A DNA stretch of 64,000 nucleotides from Acidobacteriota bacterium (GCA_021846985.1 JAJZVX010000016.1:19675-83674); one strand, 5' to 3'. Positions 17,401 to 27,314 are shown, counted from the stretch's first letter. The notes: a model not told the origin generated them from the letters alone. Program-made: numbers and translations.

Positions 17401-18648
17401 ATGGCAACGCCCACGTCTGCATCGGCGGCTCCCGGCAGGCCCAGCTATCTTGGGCCGTTCATCACCGTCACCGTGCTGTTTTTCATCTTCGGGTTCATCA
17501 CCAACCTGAACATGGCTCTGGTTCCCCACCTGCGGTCGATCTTCGACCTGCCCTACAAGTGGGCGATGCTGGCCGAATCGGCCTTCTTCCTCGCCTACTT
17601 TGTCTTCTCCACGCCGACTTCGAAGCTCATTGAATGGATCGGTTACAAGGGAACGATGGTGGTTTCGCTGTTCATCCAGGTGGTGGGCTGCCTCATGTTT
17701 GTGCCGGCCGCCAAGCTGGTGAACTTTCCGCTCTTTCTGGTGGCGGTGTTTGTGGTGGGCGCGGGCGTCACCGCTCTGCAAACCGCGGCCAACCCCTATG
17801 TGGCCATTCTGGGGCCCGAGCACAGCGCGCCCGTTCGCCTGACCCTGGCGCAGGCCCTCAACTCCCTGGGCGGCACCATTGCGCCCCTGATTGCCGGAGC
17901 CTACATCCTCACCGACTCCACCAAGCTCTCCTCCGCGCAGATTGCCAACACCGTGCGCGGACCCTACATCGCCATTGCCGCGGGCCTCTTTGTGCTGGGC
18001 CTCACGGTCGCTTTCCTGCACCTGCCGCACATCGAGCAGCCCGAAGACTCCCTGCCCGCGAAGCAAGGCAGATCTGCCCAACGCGGCAGCATCTGGAGCT
18101 ACCGGCACACGGTTCTGGCCACGGTCAGCATCTTTCTCTACGTCGGCGTTGAGGTCGGCCTCGCCTCGATTGGTGTGAATTACTTCAAAAGCCAGGGCGT
18201 AGACACGGCCAAGACAGCTTCCTTCCTGGTTTCGCTTTACTGGGGCGGCGCCCTCGTCGGCCGCCTGCTGGGCTCCTGGGTCCTGACCCGGATCAAGTCC
18301 AACAAGCTGCTGGCCGCCTTTGGCGTGATTGCCGCGCTGCTGCTGGTGGTTTCCATGTTCACCAGCGGGCAAGTCGCCATCTGGACGGTAGTGCTGTGCG
18401 GCTTCTTCAACTCCATCATGTTCCCCAATATCTTCACGCTCGGCATCGTCGGCCTGGGATCGATGACCGGTAAGGGATCGGGGCTGATCATGAGCGCGTG
18501 CGTGGGCGGAGCGGTGATTCCGGCCCTCATTGGCGCATTGGCTGACAAGGTGGGCATCCAGCACTCCTTCGTGATTCCCATCTTCTGCTACCTCTTCATC
18601 GCCTATTACGCCCTGTGGGGATCGAAGCCCACGCGGACGGCGGCGTAG
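17401..18648 (+). CDS. FucP/GluP-type MFS sugar permease
   Basis: This 415-residue protein has about 12 membrane helices and the fucose-galactose-glucose:proton symporter (FHS) pattern: FFIFGFITNLNMALVPHL in helix 1, YFVFSTPTSKLIEWIGYKG after helix 2, and LQTAANPYVAILGPE. It likely imports a hexose or fucose by proton symport; the sugar is not readable. The 255-bp leader has no clear promoter or recognised riboswitch. A GGAG site is 12 bases before the start. It is a single gene, with a hairpin after it. Confidence 0.9.
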   Translation: MATPTSASAAPGRPSYLGPFITVTVLFFIFGFITNLNMALVPHLRSIFDLPYKWAMLAESAFFLAYFVFSTPTSKLIEWIGYKGTMVVSLFIQVVGCLMFVPAAKLVNFPLFLVAVFVVGAGVTALQTAANPYVAILGPEHSAPVRLTLAQALNSLGGTIAPLIAGAYILTDSTKLSSAQIANTVRGPYIAIAAGLFVLGLTVAFLHLPHIEQPEDSLPAKQGRSAQRGSIWSYRHTVLATVSIFLYVGVEVGLASIGVNYFKSQGVDTAKTASFLVSLYWGGALVGRLLGSWVLTRIKSNKLLAAFGVIAALLLVVSMFTSGQVAIWTVVLCGFFNSIMFPNIFTLGIVGLGSMTGKGSGLIMSACVGGAVIPALIGALADKVGIQHSFVIPIFCYLFIAYYALWGSKPTRTAA

Positions 18649-18678
18649 AGTCAACGGCCGCTGAACCGCCATGGACCC

Positions 18679-18717
18679 CGCGAAGGCCCTCCGGCACTGT
18701 GCCGGAGGGCCTTCGCG
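18679..18717. terminator. perfect 19-bp palindromic hairpin after the sugar permease
   Basis: The arms CGCGAAGGCCCTCCGGCAC and its exact complement are separated by a single T. There is no T-tract on the plus strand. A hairpin of this strength 30 bases after a stop codon most likely ends or stabilises the permease transcript; it may also be a mobile palindromic unit. Confidence 0.75.
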
Positions 18718-18816
18718 CATACGGCGGCAAACCGGCGGGCTTTTGTGTTCCCCCCCCCATGCGCGCAAGGAAGAGGCGGAGCCAGGAATTCGCGGTAAGA
18801 TAGGTTCGCTTCTGCC

Positions 18817-19098
18817 ATGACCCGAAAAGCCAATCCGCGCCCGCAACGCCTCCTGCTCTGGATGATTGTGGCGATTGCCGTGGCGCTGATCCTGCTGCGG
18901 CTTTTCGTGTTTGTCAGCCATGTGCGGTCAGGCCACCGCCGGCACGGGGAGGTCAATCCAGCCGCGCTGCAGTGGAATGGCGGAGCGCACAGGCAGGCGG
19001 GAAAAATGAGAGAAGACCCGCTTGCGCGGCGCGCAGGCGAGCCCTATCCCTCGCCAAAAAGATCGTTGACCGTCTTGCGCAGCGCAGCCACTTGCTGA
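18817..19098 (+). CDS. possible small membrane-anchored protein
   Basis: The predicted 93-residue product has basic residues, one clear membrane helix (LLLWMIVAIAVALILLRLFVFV, residues ~12-33) and a hydrophilic tail. Codon use is convincing over the first half only. There is no good ribosome site, and the last ~55 bases overlap the convergent yceH gene. It may be real or chance. Confidence 0.35.
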   Translation: MTRKANPRPQRLLLWMIVAIAVALILLRLFVFVSHVRSGHRRHGEVNPAALQWNGGAHRQAGKMREDPLARRAGEPYPSPKRSLTVLRSAATC

Positions 19099-19721
19099 CG
19101 CAACTCGGCTACCGCGGCTTCCAGTTGCGCTACGCGGGCGTCGTGCGCCGGGTCGCGGCTGCCGGCGTGAAGGGTGGCTGTGGGCTCTGGAACCGCGGCG
19201 GGCAGGGATTCTCCCCGTCCGCAGAGCAGATGGGTGTAGCGTAACTCCTTGGCGCCCGGCTGGCGGGGCAGGACGGCGACGAGCGGCGGCTCGCGCCCCA
19301 TCAGCTTCTGCAGGCCGGCCAGCACATCGCCGAGTTCGTCGAAGCGGTGCATGCGCTCGGCGCGGCCGCGCAACTCGCCGGGCGTTTGCGGCCCGCGCAG
19401 CAGCAGCACGCAGAGAAGCGCAGTTTCACCGCGGCTGAAGTTAAAGACCTCGCCCAGCCCATGCTCATACTTGGCAACGCGGCCGTCGGCGGAGCGCGCG
19501 CGGCCGGCAAGCTGCTTGTCCTCCAGCCCGCGCAGAGCCAGCCGCACCGCCTCCTCGTCCAGGTCGGTCACCGGCTCGCGGTTGGAGCGCTGATTGCATG
19601 CGTTGATCAGCGCGTGCATGGAGAGCGGGTAATACTCCGGCGTAGTGACTTCTTTTTCCACCAGCGCGCCCAGAACGCGGGCTTGCGCGGCGGTGAGCAC
19701 GATGGGTTCGGGGGGCGGCAT
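19044..19721 (-). CDS. YceH/DUF480 family protein
   Basis: The 225-residue protein matches the DUF480 (YceH) family of two tandem winged-helix domains: ARVLGALVEKEVTTPEYYPLSMHALINACNQ, then SNREPVTDLDEEAVRLALRGLE, and the second unit starting at LLCVLLLRGPQTPGELRGRAERM. The C-terminus has a short coiled coil. The role is unknown. The ATG at 19721 is 4 bases after the RND stop; a TTG at 19742 is an alternative that would overlap it. It probably belongs to the efflux operon transcript. Confidence 0.88.
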   Translation of the reverse strand: MPPPEPIVLTAAQARVLGALVEKEVTTPEYYPLSMHALINACNQRSNREPVTDLDEEAVRLALRGLEDKQLAGRARSADGRVAKYEHGLGEVFNFSRGETALLCVLLLRGPQTPGELRGRAERMHRFDELGDVLAGLQKLMGREPPLVAVLPRQPGAKELRYTHLLCGRGESLPAAVPEPTATLHAGSRDPAHDARVAQLEAAVAELRQQVAALRKTVNDLFGEG

Positions 19722-19725
19722 AAAG

Positions 19726-22700
19726 CTATTCTGCCACTTCAACCATCACCTTTTCCTGCCGGGGCGCGCGGTCCTGGGTGAGCAGGAAGTAGACCACCGG
19801 CGTAACCACCAGGCTGAGCACCATGGAGATGCACAGCCCGCCGATCACTGCAATGGCCAGCGGCTTCAGCATCTGCGAACCCGCGCCCAGGGCAAAGGCC
19901 AGCGGCAGCATGCCGCAAACGGCGGCCAGCGCGGTCATGACGATGGGCCGCAGACGGCGCTGAGCGGCGTTCAGCATGGCATCCCGCGGCGAAAGACCCT
20001 CCGCGCGGTACTTCTCGTCGGCGTCGAGCAGCAGAATGCCGTTCTTGGCCACGATGCCAATCACCATGATGAGCCCCATGAATGAGGCGACATTGAAGGC
20101 GGTGGCGGTGATCAACAGGGCAAAGATCACGCCGGAAACCGACAACACCGACGACGCCAGAATTGCAATCGGGGCGGGGAAATTCTGAAACTCCGTGAGG
20201 AGCACGCCGAAGACCAGCATCAGCGCCAGCAGAAGCACCTGCAGCAGATCGTGGAAGGACTTCTGCTGTTCCTGGTAGGTTCCCCCATACTCCACCCGCA
20301 CCGACGCCGGCAGGTGCAGACCGGCCACGGTGCGTTGTACATCGGCCATCACCCCGCCCAGATTCGATCCTTCCAGGTCGCCTGTGACCACCAGCAGACG
20401 CTGCAGGTTCTCGCTCAGAATTTCGTTCTGCGGCGGAAGCTGCTGGATCGTGGCCAGCGAACCAAGCGTGGCCATGTGGCCCGATGCGCTGTTGAAAACG
20501 GTGTTTTCAATCGCGTCCAGTGAAGCGCGATTCTCATCGCCGAGGCGCACGCGGATTGTGTAAGGACGGCCGTTCTCGATGGCCACGTTGGGGATGGGCA
20601 ACCCATCGAGAATCGCGGTCGCATCCTGCGCCACTTCCAACGGCGTGAAGCCCAGACGCGCGGCCACCACGGGATCCACCTGGAAGTTGGTGGCGGGCCC
20701 GCTGATGGTGTTGTCGATGCCATTCCTCACATCCACAACACCATCCACCTTGGAGATGGCGTCGGCGATCCGGGGGCCCAGTTGCGCCAGCAGGGACGAA
20801 TCCTCGGAAAACAGCTTGATCTGAATCGGCTCCGGGGCGTTGGATAGATCGTTGATGTTGTCCTGCAAAATTTGAAACAGCTCGATGTCCAGTTCCGGTT
20901 CCGCGGCCGCCAGGCGGTTGCGAACGTCGTTCATCACCTCCCAGACGGAGCGGTCGCGGTCCCCCTTGAGCTTTACCGTGAAGTCGCCGGTGTTGGCCTC
21001 GGTCACAGCGGCCAGGCCCATCTGCAGACCGGTGCGCCGCGAGGTGTTCTGCACCTCGGGTACAGACTCCAGAATGCGTTCGACGTGATCGAGAACGCGA
21101 TTGGTTTCCCGCAGCGAGCTGCCCGCCGGCATGATGTAGTCGAGGATGAAGCCGCCCTCGTCCATCTCCGGCAGCAGGTTGGAGGCAAGGCCCTGATACC
21201 CGGCCCAGGTGCCGATGACGAGCAGCAAACAGGCGGCCCCGAGCCACCACGGCTTGGCCAGAGCCCAATCCAGCACCTTCCTGTGCAGGTGCAGGACGCG
21301 CTCGAGCAACCGGCTCGCGGCATGATGTTGTCCCCCGCCCTTCCCCTGGCGCAGCAACACAAGGCCGAGCCCCGGCGTCCAGGTCAAAGCCAGCACCAGT
21401 GAGGTCAGCAGCGCCGCCGTCATGGTGATGGCCAGAGCGCGAAAGAACGAGCCGGTCACGCCAATGACCGAAATGAGGGGAAGAAACACAACCACGGGCG
21501 TGATGGTTGATCCGATGAGCGGCTTGGTCAACTCGCGCAGCGCCTGGCGCACCGCCGCCGCGGGGCTCTCACCCATGTCCCGGTGAAGCACAATATTCTC
21601 CACCATCACGATGGCATCGTCGATCACCAGCCCAATGGCTGCCGCCAGTCCGCCCAGGGTCATCAGGTTAAAACTCTCGCCGATCGCCCACATGGCCAGA
21701 AACGTAATGGCCACGGTCACGGGAATCACCAGACCGGCGATCAACGACGAAGTCCAGTCGCCGAGAAAGAGAAACAGAACGGCGCAGGCCAGCAACAGCC
21801 CGATGAGGATGGCGTCGCGCACGCTGCTGATGCTGTCGCGTACCAGTTGCGACTGGTCGTAGAAGGCCTGGAGCTTGACCTCCGGGGGCAGCTTGCTCCT
21901 CAGCAAGCCGACCTCTCGGGCCACCCCGTCGGCCACGGTTACGGTGTTGCTGGTCGGCTGGCGGGCAATATTCAGCAACACCGCCGGCTTGCCGTTGGCG
22001 GTCACGGTGGTGTACACAGGCTCGACGGACCGCTCCACCGTGGCGACATCGGCCACGCGCACCGGAGCGCCGCCGGGCGTGGTCTTCACCACGAGCTGAC
22101 GCAGCTCATCCACATTGTGCACCTGCGATCCGACCAGCCCCATAATCAACTGATGATGAGCTTCGTACAGGCCGGGCGACTCGATGATGTTCGAGGCCTG
22201 GATGGCGTTGACCAGGTCGGAGATGATCACCCCGGCGTTGCGCATCAGCGCCAGGTTCGGAGTCACATGCAACTCCGGCACCTGCCCCCCCTGCACAACC
22301 ACGCTGGAAACGCCCGGCACGCGGTTGAGCGGCGGCGCCAGATCGTAGGTGGCGATCTGCCATAGCCGCGTTTGCGATACGGTGTCGGAGGTCAGACTGT
22401 AACCCAGGATGGGGAACGTGGCAAAGGTGAGCCGGTGCGTGGCAATCTGCGCCGTGGCGGGCAGCGTTTGCTGCACCTGGGCCAGCGCCTTGTTCACCAG
22501 CAGCATCGACTGAATCATGTCCGTGTTCCAGTCGAAGAACAAGTCGATCTCGGCCGAGCCGCGGCTGGTGATGGTACGCACCATGGTGAGGCCCGGCACG
22601 GAGTTCACGGCCTGTTCGATCGGCCAGGTGATGGTCACCTGCATCTGCTCGATCGGCATCACGCCGTTGTCCACCGCGATGACCACGCGCGGAAAGTTCG

Positions 22701-22845
22701 TCTCGGGAAAAACCGCGATGGGCACCTTGAGCGCCAGATAGACGCCAGCCACCGTGAGCACCGCGGCAAAGAAGAAGATGGTGCGCGTGAAGCGCGCCAG
22801 CCAGAATGCCTTGCCGCTCTCGCCTTCGCGTATGCCGCCTGCCAT
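19726..22845 (-). CDS. RND efflux permease
   Basis: The inner-membrane pump of a tripartite efflux system is 1039 residues long, with 12 membrane helices and two large periplasmic loops. Proton-relay features include GLAAAIGLVIDDAIVMVENI in helix 4, and the sequence FPETNFPRVVI sits where porter domains begin. The loops and EMDEGGFILDYIMPAG are closer to heavy-metal/CusA- or HAE-like RND than to hydrophobe-specific HAE1, so the substrate could be metal or drug. The ATG overlaps the stop of the adaptor gene (TGATG). Confidence 0.93.
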   Translation of the reverse strand: MAGGIREGESGKAFWLARFTRTIFFFAAVLTVAGVYLALKVPIAVFPETNFPRVVIAVDNGVMPIEQMQVTITWPIEQAVNSVPGLTMVRTITSRGSAEIDLFFDWNTDMIQSMLLVNKALAQVQQTLPATAQIATHRLTFATFPILGYSLTSDTVSQTRLWQIATYDLAPPLNRVPGVSSVVVQGGQVPELHVTPNLALMRNAGVIISDLVNAIQASNIIESPGLYEAHHQLIMGLVGSQVHNVDELRQLVVKTTPGGAPVRVADVATVERSVEPVYTTVTANGKPAVLLNIARQPTSNTVTVADGVAREVGLLRSKLPPEVKLQAFYDQSQLVRDSISSVRDAILIGLLLACAVLFLFLGDWTSSLIAGLVIPVTVAITFLAMWAIGESFNLMTLGGLAAAIGLVIDDAIVMVENIVLHRDMGESPAAAVRQALRELTKPLIGSTITPVVVFLPLISVIGVTGSFFRALAITMTAALLTSLVLALTWTPGLGLVLLRQGKGGGQHHAASRLLERVLHLHRKVLDWALAKPWWLGAACLLLVIGTWAGYQGLASNLLPEMDEGGFILDYIMPAGSSLRETNRVLDHVERILESVPEVQNTSRRTGLQMGLAAVTEANTGDFTVKLKGDRDRSVWEVMNDVRNRLAAAEPELDIELFQILQDNINDLSNAPEPIQIKLFSEDSSLLAQLGPRIADAISKVDGVVDVRNGIDNTISGPATNFQVDPVVAARLGFTPLEVAQDATAILDGLPIPNVAIENGRPYTIRVRLGDENRASLDAIENTVFNSASGHMATLGSLATIQQLPPQNEILSENLQRLLVVTGDLEGSNLGGVMADVQRTVAGLHLPASVRVEYGGTYQEQQKSFHDLLQVLLLALMLVFGVLLTEFQNFPAPIAILASSVLSVSGVIFALLITATAFNVASFMGLIMVIGIVAKNGILLLDADEKYRAEGLSPRDAMLNAAQRRLRPIVMTALAAVCGMLPLAFALGAGSQMLKPLAIAVIGGLCISMVLSLVVTPVVYFLLTQDRAPRQEKVMVEVAE

Positions 22846-24161
22846 CACGCGCCGCCTCCCGCGGATTTCTTGTCGTCCGCGGCGCCCACCTTCACCTTGG
22901 TCCCGTCGTCGAGACCGTAGGCCCCGGTGGTGATCACCGTGTCGGCAGGCGTAACGCCGCTGAGCACTTGCACCTCATCCACATCCACGAGGCCCAGCGT
23001 CACAGGCCTGCGGCGGGCCACGCCATCGGCGCCAACGACCATCACGGACCTGCTGCCGTCCTGCGCGGTAAGGACCGCGGCCAAGGGGATCTTGACGGCA
23101 TGCGCCTCGCTGCGGCCGGCAATGGAAACCTTCACTGGTGTGCCCACCTTCAGCGCGCCGCTGCGGTTGTCGATGCCGAGCCAGATCTCAACAGTGGTGC
23201 TCCCAGGGTCGAGCGCGGGACTGACGAGCGTGACTTTGGCCGGCGCCGGCGCGGCCATGCCGGGCACCAGCACCTGAGCCGCGTCGCCCACCTTCAACTG
23301 CTGCGCCTGGCTCTGGCCAATGTGGGCCTTGGCAACCAGCGTCGAGGTTTCCATCACGGTCAGCAGAGGTGTTCCCGTGGACGCGGTCTCGCCGGCAAAG
23401 AGCGGCCGGTCGGTGATGACACCATCGATGGGGCTGCGGATTTCGGAGTAGTTCACCTGGGCTTCCGCGCCCTCGTATTTGCCCTCCGCCGACATCAATT
23501 GCCCCTGCGCCTGCTGCAGCGCCGCCTTCCCGTTCACCTGCGTGACGGAATTCAGATGCTTCAACGCAATGGCATAAGCGCCCTGCGCCTGCACCAGCGC
23601 CGCCTTGGCCGAATCCAGATCGCGCTGCGGAATGGCGCCCTGGGCCAGCAGTGCGGTGCGGCTCCTCACGATGTCCTCGTTCAGCTTCAGATTGGCCCGG
23701 GCCTGGTCTGCCGCAGCCTGGGCCGCCTGCGCATCCTCGGGAATCTGCGCGCGTGTAGCCGTGGCGTACGCGCCCTGCGCCGCCTGGTAGGCGCCCCGGC
23801 TGTCCAGCGCCGCGGCGGCAATATCCTTGTTCTCCAGCACCGCCAGCAGTTCCCCCGCATGCACTCTGGAGCCCCGCTGCACATAGAATTTCGCCACCGG
23901 CGCGGTGATCTTGGGCACAATCGCTGCCTGCGCCACGGGCGTAAGGATCGCGTCGGCCTGAATGTGTTCGGTAATCGCTCCCACCTCCGGATGCACGGCC
24001 TGCACGGAAACCAGGGCTTCAGGCGCCTGCTCTTTTTTGCAGCCGCAGAACATCAGCATCGGAACGGCCGCGCCGCACGCCAAAAGCCCCCACGCCGCCT
24101 GCCTGGCGCGGCGCCGCGCCAGGGTCGAGTGCATTTGCATGTCTGTTTTCATCCTCGTCAT
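22845..24161 (-). CDS. RND periplasmic adaptor (HlyD/membrane fusion family)
   Basis: The adaptor bridges the inner-membrane pump and the outer-membrane channel. The 438 residues include an N-terminal membrane or lipoprotein signal with FCGCKK at the end (a loose lipobox), a barrel-sandwich half (VPKITAPVAKFYVQRGSRVHAGE), a long Ala/Gln-rich coiled hairpin, and the second half with YSEIRSPIDGVITDRPLFAGE. It overlaps the OMF gene by 4 bases (ATGA) and the permease by one. Confidence 0.93.
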   Translation of the reverse strand: MTRMKTDMQMHSTLARRRARQAAWGLLACGAAVPMLMFCGCKKEQAPEALVSVQAVHPEVGAITEHIQADAILTPVAQAAIVPKITAPVAKFYVQRGSRVHAGELLAVLENKDIAAAALDSRGAYQAAQGAYATATRAQIPEDAQAAQAAADQARANLKLNEDIVRSRTALLAQGAIPQRDLDSAKAALVQAQGAYAIALKHLNSVTQVNGKAALQQAQGQLMSAEGKYEGAEAQVNYSEIRSPIDGVITDRPLFAGETASTGTPLLTVMETSTLVAKAHIGQSQAQQLKVGDAAQVLVPGMAAPAPAKVTLVSPALDPGSTTVEIWLGIDNRSGALKVGTPVKVSIAGRSEAHAVKIPLAAVLTAQDGSRSVMVVGADGVARRRPVTLGLVDVDEVQVLSGVTPADTVITTGAYGLDDGTKVKVGAADDKKSAGGGA

Positions 24162-25573
24162 GGTTCCATGGACCCGGTTAGCGTTTGCAGTTGGGCAAGC
24201 GCATCTTCATAGCGAACTCGGCCGTCTTCGCGCGCGTTTTCCGCCGTCACGTAGGCGTTTTGCGCGTCCACCACCTCGATCACCAGCGCCTCGCCGCCCT
24301 GGTAGCGCAGTTTGGTCAGGCGCAGGCTCTCCGCCGCATCGGTCACACTCGCATCCAGCGACTCCAATTCCTTCTGTGCCGTTAGCGCCGCGGCGTAATA
24401 GGTCTGCAGATGGGCAATCAACTGCCGCTGCGTGGCCGTCAATGCCACACGCGCCGCCTGGCGGCGAATCTCGCTCTGCTTCACTTTGTGCTCCGTCGCA
24501 AGCCAGTCCCACACGGGAAGATTCACGGTGACGCTCGTCGAGTAGCCCAGATTCTGTGCCTGCGCGCCGCTGGGAGTGAGGGGGCCGTTGGCGGCGAACT
24601 GATTGGCGTCAATGCCGTAGGCCAGGTTAAATCCGAGCGAGGGCAATAGACCCGCCCGCGCCCCCAGCACATCGGCGTTGCTGGCGCCAAGGTTGGCCAA
24701 CGCGCTTTTCAACTCCGGATTGTTCCGGGCCGCGGCGGCTTCCACATCGGCGAGCGGCGCCAGCACCGGCTCTCCCGGAGATTCCTGAAGTGTGTACAAG
24801 GTCCGCGGATCGGGAAAGAGCAGCACGCCCAGATCCAGCCGCGCCGCCTGCGCGGTCAGCGCCGCATCCTGCAGCGAGCGCCATTGCTGCTGCTCGGTCA
24901 ACTGCGCCTTGATCACGTCGGCGTGGGCCGCCTCGCCTTTCTTTTCGCGATCCCGGGTGAGTCCGGTGAATTCCTGCGCCTCCCGGTAGCCGCGCTGGGC
25001 AATCTCCAGCTTATGGCCAGCGGCCAGTGAGCCATAGAACATGGCCGTGACCGTGACCACCAGGCCGCGGCGCGCGATCTCCAGTTGCGCTCGCGCCATG
25101 GCCGCCGCCGCATCGGCCCGCCGTATGGCCGCCACTCCCGCCAGACTCAGGTTTTCGTCCACAACCCCCTGGGAAATGTACTCCCAGGGCCTGGCATCGG
25201 CAGAAACAAACTTGGGGTTGGGAGTCAGCGGCACGCCCTCGCCGCTGTCCGCGGTGATGCCATTGGGCTGCACATAGATGTCCTGGCTCAGATAGCGTGC
25301 GCTGGGCAGAAGGCTTGCGCGGGCAATGGAGCGATCAAGAGCGGCAGACTGGCTGGAGGCCCGGGCCGCGGCAAAAGCAGGCTCATTGGCCTCGGCGCGC
25401 CGGATGGCCTCCTGCAGAGTGATCACCGTGGCGCCAGAGGAGTCCGCCGGTGCCGGCGCGGGACCGGCCTGGGCATGGCTGGCATCCTCCGCCAGCAGAA
25501 CCAGACCCAGAACAACAGAAAAAAGAATCAGACTGCGCTTGCCGATTCGCCAAATGGTCACACATGGGAGCAT
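24158..25573 (-). CDS. TolC-family outer-membrane efflux channel
   Basis: The 471-residue protein has a signal peptide (to about residue 35) and two repeats of the TolC coiled-coil/beta-barrel pattern, with ITLQEAIRRAEANEPAFAAA at the start. It is the first gene of an OMF-adaptor-permease operon with 4-bp and 1-bp overlaps, so the three parts should be made in proportion. The promoter lies in the 113-bp gap before the divergent aldo/keto reductase. Confidence 0.92.
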   Translation of the reverse strand: MLPCVTIWRIGKRSLILFSVVLGLVLLAEDASHAQAGPAPAPADSSGATVITLQEAIRRAEANEPAFAAARASSQSAALDRSIARASLLPSARYLSQDIYVQPNGITADSGEGVPLTPNPKFVSADARPWEYISQGVVDENLSLAGVAAIRRADAAAAMARAQLEIARRGLVVTVTAMFYGSLAAGHKLEIAQRGYREAQEFTGLTRDREKKGEAAHADVIKAQLTEQQQWRSLQDAALTAQAARLDLGVLLFPDPRTLYTLQESPGEPVLAPLADVEAAAARNNPELKSALANLGASNADVLGARAGLLPSLGFNLAYGIDANQFAANGPLTPSGAQAQNLGYSTSVTVNLPVWDWLATEHKVKQSEIRRQAARVALTATQRQLIAHLQTYYAAALTAQKELESLDASVTDAAESLRLTKLRYQGGEALVIEVVDAQNAYVTAENAREDGRVRYEDALAQLQTLTGSMEP

Positions 25574-25686
25574 ACAATCCTAACCACGCCTCGAAGGTGA
25601 TGTCCCGATGAAGAATCCCTGCCCATGGGGAAGATCGGGAACCGCCTGGAGGAACCATACAAAAGCGAGCTTAAAGCCGGCTTAAG

Positions 25687-26679
25687 ATGGTGTCCATGGA
25701 AACAACCACGATTGCGGGCAGGCCGGTGACGCGCATTGGGCTGGGCACCTGGGCAATGGGCGGAACCGAGTGGGGCGCGGTGAGTGCGGAGCAGGCCGTG
25801 GCCACCTGTCTGGGCGCACTGGACCGCGGCATCAACCTGATCGATACCGCGCCCATCTACGGCCATGGTCGCGCTGAGGAATTGGTGGGCCGGGCGATGC
25901 GCGCGCACGGCCGCCGCCAGGACTTTTACATCGCGACCAAATGCGGCCTGGAGTGGAACGAGCGCGGCGTCTTCACGAACGCAACGCTGGCGCGCCTGCG
26001 CCAGGAGCTGGAGGCGAGCCTGCGCCGCCTGGGAACCGACTATGTTGACCTCTACCAGGTGCACTGGCCCGATCCGCTGGTCCCGGTGGCCGAGACGGCC
26101 GCGCTGATGGACGCCTTTGTGCGCGATGGCAAAGTGCGCGCCGTGGGGGTGAGCAACTTTTCCGTGGCGCAGATGAATGAGTTTCGCGCCGTGGCGCCGC
26201 TGGCCTCGAGCCAGCCGCCCTATAACCTCTTCGAGCGTGCGGCCGATGCCGAGATTCTGCCCTGGTGCGCCGCCCACGGGGTTGCGGCGATCACCTGGAG
26301 CTCGCTCTGCCGCAGCCTGCTGGGCGGGCGCGTGCGGCGCGGCATGCACTTCGACCCCGGCGACATTCGCCGCGCCGATCCCAAGTTCCAGGAGCCGCGC
26401 TTTGGCCAGTACATGACCGCCGTGGAGAGGCTGGACGCCTTTGCCCGCGCGCGCTACGACAAATCCGTGCTGGAACTGGCGGTGCGCTGGGTACTGGACC
26501 AGCCGGGCGTCTCGGTGGCGCTGTGGGGAAGCAAACGGCCCGAGCAACTGGACGCCGCGCGCGGCGCCATGGACTGGAGGCTCGACGCGGAGGCGATGGC
26601 GGAAATCGACCGTATCGTCGCGGCGGCGGTTGCCGATCCCCTGGGACCGGAGTACCTGACGCCAGGCGTTCGCGCCTGA
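25687..26679 (+). CDS. aldo/keto reductase
   Basis: This NADPH-dependent TIM-barrel oxidoreductase of 330 residues shows the catalytic tetrad: Asp and Tyr in NLIDTAPIYGHG, Lys in IATKCGLEW and His in YQVHWPDPL. The C-terminal cofactor segment reads VSVALWGSKRPEQLDAA. The usual Ser-Pro-Leu-Gly after the barrel strand is replaced by WSSLCRSLLGG. An in-frame ATG 9 bases downstream (25696) is an equally good start. The substrate is not readable. Confidence 0.92.
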   Translation: MVSMETTTIAGRPVTRIGLGTWAMGGTEWGAVSAEQAVATCLGALDRGINLIDTAPIYGHGRAEELVGRAMRAHGRRQDFYIATKCGLEWNERGVFTNATLARLRQELEASLRRLGTDYVDLYQVHWPDPLVPVAETAALMDAFVRDGKVRAVGVSNFSVAQMNEFRAVAPLASSQPPYNLFERAADAEILPWCAAHGVAAITWSSLCRSLLGGRVRRGMHFDPGDIRRADPKFQEPRFGQYMTAVERLDAFARARYDKSVLELAVRWVLDQPGVSVALWGSKRPEQLDAARGAMDWRLDAEAMAEIDRIVAAAVADPLGPEYLTPGVRA

Positions 26680-26747
26680 GCGCATCGCCCACCGTGCCGC
26701 GTTTGACAGTGGGCGGCGGCGGCCCGGCTCTGCGATACTGTTCAGTT

Positions 26748-27299
26748 ATGCCTATCGCCGATCTGCAGCAAGCCGCCCAGAAGATTGCCGGATTCCTTGC
26801 CACCCTGAACAAACTCGGTGGCCTTCGCCTGAAATACCGCATCACCGCCGGAGACGGAGCACGCGATCCGAAGGGTATCGAGGACCGGCAGATCTACGTG
26901 GAACTGGGAGGACCCGACACGCCGCTGCTGACCCAGCACAACGGCGATCTGCTCCTTGCGCTGGAAACCCTTGCCCGGCAAATTCTGCGGCTGGACCAGC
27001 ACGAGGGCGGGTTGGTCAGCTTCGACGCCGCCAACTTCAAGGCCATGCGCGCGGAGGAACTGCGCATGCAGGCCGAGATCGCCGCCGACAAAGTACTGCG
27101 CTCGGGCGCCCCCTATGCCTTTCCCCCCATGAACAGCCGTGAGCGGCGCATGCTGCACATGGCCTTCCGCGAGATCGAGGGCGTGGAAACAGCCAGCTCC
27201 GGAGAAGGTCAGAACCGCTTCCTCGCCGTCTATCCCGCCGGCAAGACGGATCTGCCCGTAACTCCGCCCGTGCGGCCACGAGGCTTTTCACGGAGATAA
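26748..27299 (+). CDS. Jag/KhpB-like KH-R3H RNA-binding protein
   Basis: The 183-residue protein fits the C-terminal part of Jag (SpoIIIJ-associated, KhpB). A KH-like segment contains GDLLLALETLARQIL, and an R3H domain reads FPPMNSRERRMLHMAFREIEGVETASSGEG with the RxxxH core. It lacks an N-terminal Jag_N domain. Jag normally follows yidC; here it lies on the other side of dnaA, 4 kb away, which suggests local rearrangement. The ATG at 26748 is the first plausible start. Confidence 0.82.
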   Translation: MPIADLQQAAQKIAGFLATLNKLGGLRLKYRITAGDGARDPKGIEDRQIYVELGGPDTPLLTQHNGDLLLALETLARQILRLDQHEGGLVSFDAANFKAMRAEELRMQAEIAADKVLRSGAPYAFPPMNSRERRMLHMAFREIEGVETASSGEGQNRFLAVYPAGKTDLPVTPPVRPRGFSRR

Positions 27300-27314
27300 G
27301 AGCGGAGGGTGCGC

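Noticed and set aside
17146..18921. A minus-strand open frame continuous with mbfA that would give a 993-residue protein
   Set aside because: It runs antisense through the sugar permease; its translation is low-complexity and polar, while the permease frame is clearly a real membrane protein. MbfA has a good start at 17145.
25558..26685. A 375-residue minus-strand frame opposite the aldo/keto reductase
   Set aside because: The plus-strand frame has the full aldo/keto reductase signature set; the minus frame is a codon-bias shadow.
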